Source of the DNA: Natronohydrobacter sp.
GTDB taxonomy: Bacteria; Pseudomonadota; Alphaproteobacteria; Rhodobacterales; Rhodobacteraceae
Length of the DNA: 8,930 bases
Reading direction: 5' to 3'
Assembly: GCA_007117255.1 (NCBI GenBank)
Contig: SKGU01000069.1
Span: 1-8,930, forward strand
Shown: piece by piece, positions 6,192 through 8,930 of the stretch
How positions within the stretch are numbered: position 1 is the first letter of the stretch
Layout: each line of letters starts with the position of its first letter
Translations under genes and position numbers: made by a program
The notes under the pieces: model-generated
The model's database searches: none
What the model was told of the DNA's origin: nothing
What the model saw: the letters and a program-made list of their open reading frames with translations, nothing else

Positions 6192-6259
6192 CTTTAAGTT
6201 GAATCCGGGCAAGCCTGATCAGTTTCTGGCGAATATGTGAATAGCTTATCGTGGAATCT

Positions 6260-6282
6260 GGTTGGCGCAACATGCGCCAACC
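6260..6282 (-). terminator. Perfect 9-bp hairpin, possible terminator of the TRAP/DUF2848 operon
   Basis: GGTTGGCGC and GCGCCAACC flank AACAT, a GC-rich perfect stem with a five-base loop, about 70 bases beyond the last gene of the minus-strand operon. No T-run follows on either strand, so it could be a U-less terminator, an RNA-stabilising end or a protein site. Confidence 0.45.
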
Positions 6283-6324
6283 TTCGCTGCGCAGGGATGA
6301 TGTGTAACAGTGGGGTATTTGTTG

Positions 6325-6361
6325 TGATCAGGCGAGTGACACGGCGCGCTTGATCAGGCGA
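6325..6361. repeat. 11-bp direct repeat at the end of the DUF2848 gene
   Basis: TGATCAGGCGA occurs at 6325-6335 and 6351-6361, 26 bases apart. The second copy includes the stop codon of the DUF2848 gene, so the first looks like a duplicate of the gene's tail. The embedded octamer TGATCAGG occurs three more times, on either strand, between 5904 and 6221. Confidence 0.5.
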
Positions 6362-7034
6362 TGACGGGCAACTCGGTCACATGATATTCATGCGTGATCG
6401 TTGTGCCCAGTACCGGGTCTGTCAGCGACATGCGGAACGAACGGGCCGGTCGAATGCCGCCGATTGCGGGAATCGTTCCGCAGAGCATGGCAGCGCCGGC
6501 TGGCAGCTTTTCTTCAGGCAGGCCCCGCATCAGTTCTCGCAGCGGGCGGATCGCTGTCAGGGCACCGGATTGATAGGGTGTCCAGTCGTCGCTGTCATTT
6601 TCCTTTATTTCCGATGTCAGCATCAACTCGTCCAGATGCGCGCTCACCTGATCGAAAGACCAGATTTTCGCGGCCACCGGCTTGGGGCAAACCTGTTTGG
6701 ATTTGGCAACAGACAAGGTTTCCAGCGCGCGGTCCGTGTGGTCTGACGCAAGACCCAGCCACAGACGGCCCGCTGCGTCAGATACCACAAACGGCTCTGC
6801 TTCGCCCGATGTATCCGGGCCGACAACGCTGATCTGGGGGGCTTGTGTCAGCAACCCGGCCCCGACGCGGTAGTAAAGCGGCACTTGGGACGGGGGCTGA
6901 ACACCAATTTCGGCCAATTCGTCGATATGGTGCTGAACTTTTGCCGCATCGCGCCCGGTCCAGCCAGCAACGATCAAGAGGTCGATTGAGATATCCAGCG
7001 CGCCGGTTGTGGTTTCAAATGTCAGGTCAGGCAC
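6354..7034 (-). CDS. DUF2848 family protein encoded with a TRAP transporter
   Basis: A 226-residue soluble protein of the DUF2848 family, which I recognise by the segments GRD with HHIDEL (27-40), VPLYYRV (51-57), SGEAEP (76-81), LGLASDHTDR (93-102), SKQVCPKPVA (112-121), LCGT (184-187) and the DPVLG-TITHEY tail. The family is, from memory, distantly related to fumarylacetoacetate hydrolases; no reaction is established that I can name. There is no signal peptide, so it should be cytoplasmic. The start is GTG 7034, preceded by GGAG that overlaps the dctM stop codon, with nine bases between the genes, so it is translated with the transporter. That points to a role on the imported solute, such as hydrolysis or isomerisation; this is inference. 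It is the last gene of the operon; a hairpin lies at 6260-6282. Confidence 0.88.
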   Translation of the reverse strand: MPDLTFETTTGALDISIDLLIVAGWTGRDAAKVQHHIDELAEIGVQPPSQVPLYYRVGAGLLTQAPQISVVGPDTSGEAEPFVVSDAAGRLWLGLASDHTDRALETLSVAKSKQVCPKPVAAKIWSFDQVSAHLDELMLTSEIKENDSDDWTPYQSGALTAIRPLRELMRGLPEEKLPAGAAMLCGTIPAIGGIRPARSFRMSLTDPVLGTTITHEYHVTELPVIA

Positions 7035-7043
7035 GGTTGTCTC

Positions 7044-8324
7044 CTACAGGTTTCTGGGTAGCCACAGCGCCAGATCGGGCACGGCGATCAGAAGGAAAGC
7101 CATAAGCAGCATCATCCCGGCATAGGGCAGGGCGCCGATCATCACTTCTGACAGATTGCCGCCCCGTCGCGCGCCTTGCACAACATAAAGGTTCAGTCCT
7201 ACCGGCGGCGTGATCAGCGCCATTTCCACCAGCACGATCATCAGGATGCCGAACCAGATCGGATCATAGCCAAGTCCCACCACAATCGGCACCATGATCG
7301 GAATGGTGATAACCATCAGCGACAAGGTTTCGATGAAAAAGCCAAGCACGATATAGATGGCGACGATCACCATCAGCGTCATGAAGGGGGTGAAGCCCAG
7401 ACCTTCCATAAAGGCGCGCAATTCCCGGCCCAGCCCGGCGCTTGAGAGGGTGAAGTTCAGAAAAGCCGCCCCCAGCACCACCAGCATGATCATCGCCGTG
7501 ATCCGCATTGTGCCGTAGAGCGATTCCTTCAACATCTGCCAGTTCACCCCGCCGGAAAACGCCGCGATCACAAAGGCCATGCCTACGCCCACGGCAGCGG
7601 CTTCGGTCGGGGTGGCCCAGCCGCGATAGATCGAGCCGACAATGGCCGCAAACAGCAGGAATATCGGGATCAGATGTATCAGAACGGCCAGCATTTCAGA
7701 GAAGGGGTAGCGGCGCGACTCGCCGCCCAGATCAGGACGCACCATGCAGATCAGCGCAGTGAGTATGCTGAACCCAACAGCCAGCATCAGCCCCGGTATC
7801 AGACCAGCGACGAATAGCTGCGGGATCGAGGATTCGGTCAGAAAGCCATAGACGATCAGATTGATCGAAGGCGGAATCATGATGCCCAGCGTGCCCCCGG
7901 CGGCAATTGCGCCGGAGAAGAGGCGCGGATCATAGCCGAGGCGTTCCGCCTGCGGCATCGCAACTGTGGCCACGGTCGCGGCCGTGGCAACAGATGACCC
8001 GGAAGTGGCAGAAAACAGTGTCGCCGTGCCGATATTGGCATGGATCAGCCCGCCCGGCAGCCAGCTGAGCCAGCGATCAAGTGCGGCATAGGTCTTGGCC
8101 GCCACCCCGCCGCGCACCAGAACTTCGCCCAGCAGCACGAAAAACGGAATCGCGATCAGGGTCGAGGAATTGGACGAAGACCACACAAACTGCCCCAGCC
8201 CCCGGATCAGCGGGAAGGGGGTGAAGAACTGATCCACCCCGAAGCCCAGCAAAAACAGCACAATCCCGACCGGAATGGTCAGCGCCATCAGCCCCAGAAG
8301 CCCGCTGAAGATGTAAAGGATCAT
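7044..8324 (-). CDS. dctM: TRAP transporter large permease, DctM type
   Basis: Large membrane subunit of a tripartite ATP-independent periplasmic transporter, which uses the sodium or proton gradient to import solutes delivered by a binding protein. The 426 residues (usual length for the family) are hydrophobic throughout with around a dozen predicted helices. DctM landmarks include IPFFVLLGEVLVRGG (59-73), the SATSGSSVATAATVATVAMP region (105-124), GYDPRLFSGAIAAGGTLGIM with IPPSI (130-154), and a second-half repeat near the C-terminus (GYDPIWFGILMIV, ITPPVGLNLYVVQG). Its ATG overlaps the dctQ stop as ATGA, a classic coupled junction. Substrate cannot be told from the permease. Confidence 0.95.
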   Translation of the reverse strand: MILYIFSGLLGLMALTIPVGIVLFLLGFGVDQFFTPFPLIRGLGQFVWSSSNSSTLIAIPFFVLLGEVLVRGGVAAKTYAALDRWLSWLPGGLIHANIGTATLFSATSGSSVATAATVATVAMPQAERLGYDPRLFSGAIAAGGTLGIMIPPSINLIVYGFLTESSIPQLFVAGLIPGLMLAVGFSILTALICMVRPDLGGESRRYPFSEMLAVLIHLIPIFLLFAAIVGSIYRGWATPTEAAAVGVGMAFVIAAFSGGVNWQMLKESLYGTMRITAMIMLVVLGAAFLNFTLSSAGLGRELRAFMEGLGFTPFMTLMVIVAIYIVLGFFIETLSLMVITIPIMVPIVVGLGYDPIWFGILMIVLVEMALITPPVGLNLYVVQGARRGGNLSEVMIGALPYAGMMLLMAFLLIAVPDLALWLPRNL

Positions 8325-8881
8325 TTCGCTTGCTCCAGCTCATCCTTGACTTCGTTGCGGATACCGATTTTTGCTTCAACCACGCCCAGTTTGCCTTGCA
8401 GGACCAGAATGATGGTCAAAAGCGTGACTGCGCAGCACATCAGCGCAAACCAGACCCAGCCTGCAAACCACAGGCTTTGCGGAATCCAGAGCGGCGTTTC
8501 CAGCACTGTATTGGCGCGCGAATTGTTGTTGATGGACCGCGCCAGAACCGGCCAGGCGCGAAAGGCGATGATGACCACAGTGGCCGACATGGCCAGCATG
8601 GCCAGCAGGTCCAGAAACACGCGGCCCCAACTTGCCAACCGTGTGCGCAGCACTTCGATGCGGATATGTGACAGCTCCAGCAGGGCAAAGCCCATGCCCC
8701 ATGCGGTTGTGACCGCCATCACATAGCCGGTGATTTCCGTGGTGCCGCCCAGCGAGGTGCCGAAGCGGCGCAGGGTGATTTCGAGCAGCACATAGCCCAC
8801 GCAGGCCAGAAGCCCCAGCCCGACCACCAACGCGATAGCGCGGTTGATGGTGCGAAGCAGATCGAAGATGCGCAAGACCAT
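8321..8881 (-). CDS. dctQ: TRAP transporter small permease, DctQ type
   Basis: Small membrane subunit of the same TRAP transporter. The 186-residue protein has four predicted helices (about 15-35, 50-70, 88-110, 137-163), the expected DctQ topology, with EITLRRFG after helix 1 and GFALLELSHIRIEVL after helix 2, both typical of the family. The tail is charged (NEVKDELEQAK). The start is supported by AAGGGG six bases upstream. It overlaps dctM by four bases and lies 20 bases after the stop of the preceding gene, so all belong to one transcript. Confidence 0.92.
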   Translation of the reverse strand: MVLRIFDLLRTINRAIALVVGLGLLACVGYVLLEITLRRFGTSLGGTTEITGYVMAVTTAWGMGFALLELSHIRIEVLRTRLASWGRVFLDLLAMLAMSATVVIIAFRAWPVLARSINNNSRANTVLETPLWIPQSLWFAGWVWFALMCCAVTLLTIILVLQGKLGVVEAKIGIRNEVKDELEQAK

Positions 8882-8901
8882 GTGCTGCCCCTTATCAGAT
8901 A

Positions 8902-8930
8902 TCAGTCGAGCGGAATGGTGACGCCGACCA
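8902..8930 (-). CDS. dctP: Extreme C-terminus of the upstream gene, probably the TRAP solute-binding protein
   Basis: A minus-strand frame enters from the right edge and ends VGVTIPLD with TGA at 8904-8902, 20 bases before dctQ. Too little is visible to identify it by sequence; a DctP binding protein is expected from TRAP gene order. Other frames in these 29 bases cannot be ruled out. Confidence 0.4.

Noticed and set aside
1..8930. CRISPR arrays, tRNA or rRNA genes, insertion sequences, phage genes
   Set aside because: I saw no regularly spaced repeats, tRNA-like cloverleaf, transposase or integrase motif, or phage protein on either strand.

Overview
The window looks like chromosomal DNA of an alphaproteobacterium, most likely a member of the Rhodobacterales (Roseobacter/Rhodobacter relatives). 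The basis is the high GC, the type of proteins (an alphaproteobacterial-type LolD with Walker A APSGAGKS, a LuxR/LuxI pair of the roseobacter style, a TRAP transporter followed by a DUF2848 protein) and their order. This is an inference from protein character; no database search was possible.

Layout. (1) 1-1596, minus strand: the first 532 codons of malate synthase G (glcB), running off the left edge. (2) 1597-2053: a divergent regulatory region with a perfect 9-bp inverted repeat in front of glcB, a strong-looking sigma70 promoter pointing right, and a lux-box-like element just before luxR. (3) 2054-3663, plus strand: luxR then luxI, an acyl-homoserine-lactone receptor/synthase pair. LuxI carries all the invariant family residues and a C-terminal extension of about 70-80 residues. 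By eye this stretch has lower GC than its neighbours. (4) 3664-3778: convergent spacer with two tandem hairpins. (5) 3779-5741, minus strand: lolC-lolD, an overlapping pair for the lipoprotein-releasing ABC transporter. (6) 5742-6353: a 60-residue two-helix membrane protein (5928-6110, minus) of unknown function, with a second palindrome of the same form as that at glcB upstream of it, plus a cluster of the octamer TGATCAGG and a hairpin. (7) 6354-8930, minus strand: a tightly coupled operon, read right to left as the tail of a probable dctP, dctQ, dctM and a DUF2848 protein.

How the parts work together. LuxI would make an acyl-homoserine lactone that LuxR senses; the lux-box-like site upstream of luxR suggests autoregulation. 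LolC and LolD release lipoproteins from the inner membrane for transport to the outer membrane. The TRAP genes import an unidentified, probably organic-acid-like solute, and the DUF2848 protein may act on it. Malate synthase G condenses glyoxylate with acetyl-CoA. The shared GTGTG-N6-CACAC palindrome in front of both glcB and the small membrane protein could link these two genes under one regulator.

I do not see a clearly unprecedented system. The most open points are the shared palindrome, the unclear start of luxR, the C-terminal tail of LuxI, the orphan small membrane protein, and the role of the DUF2848 protein next to a TRAP transporter.
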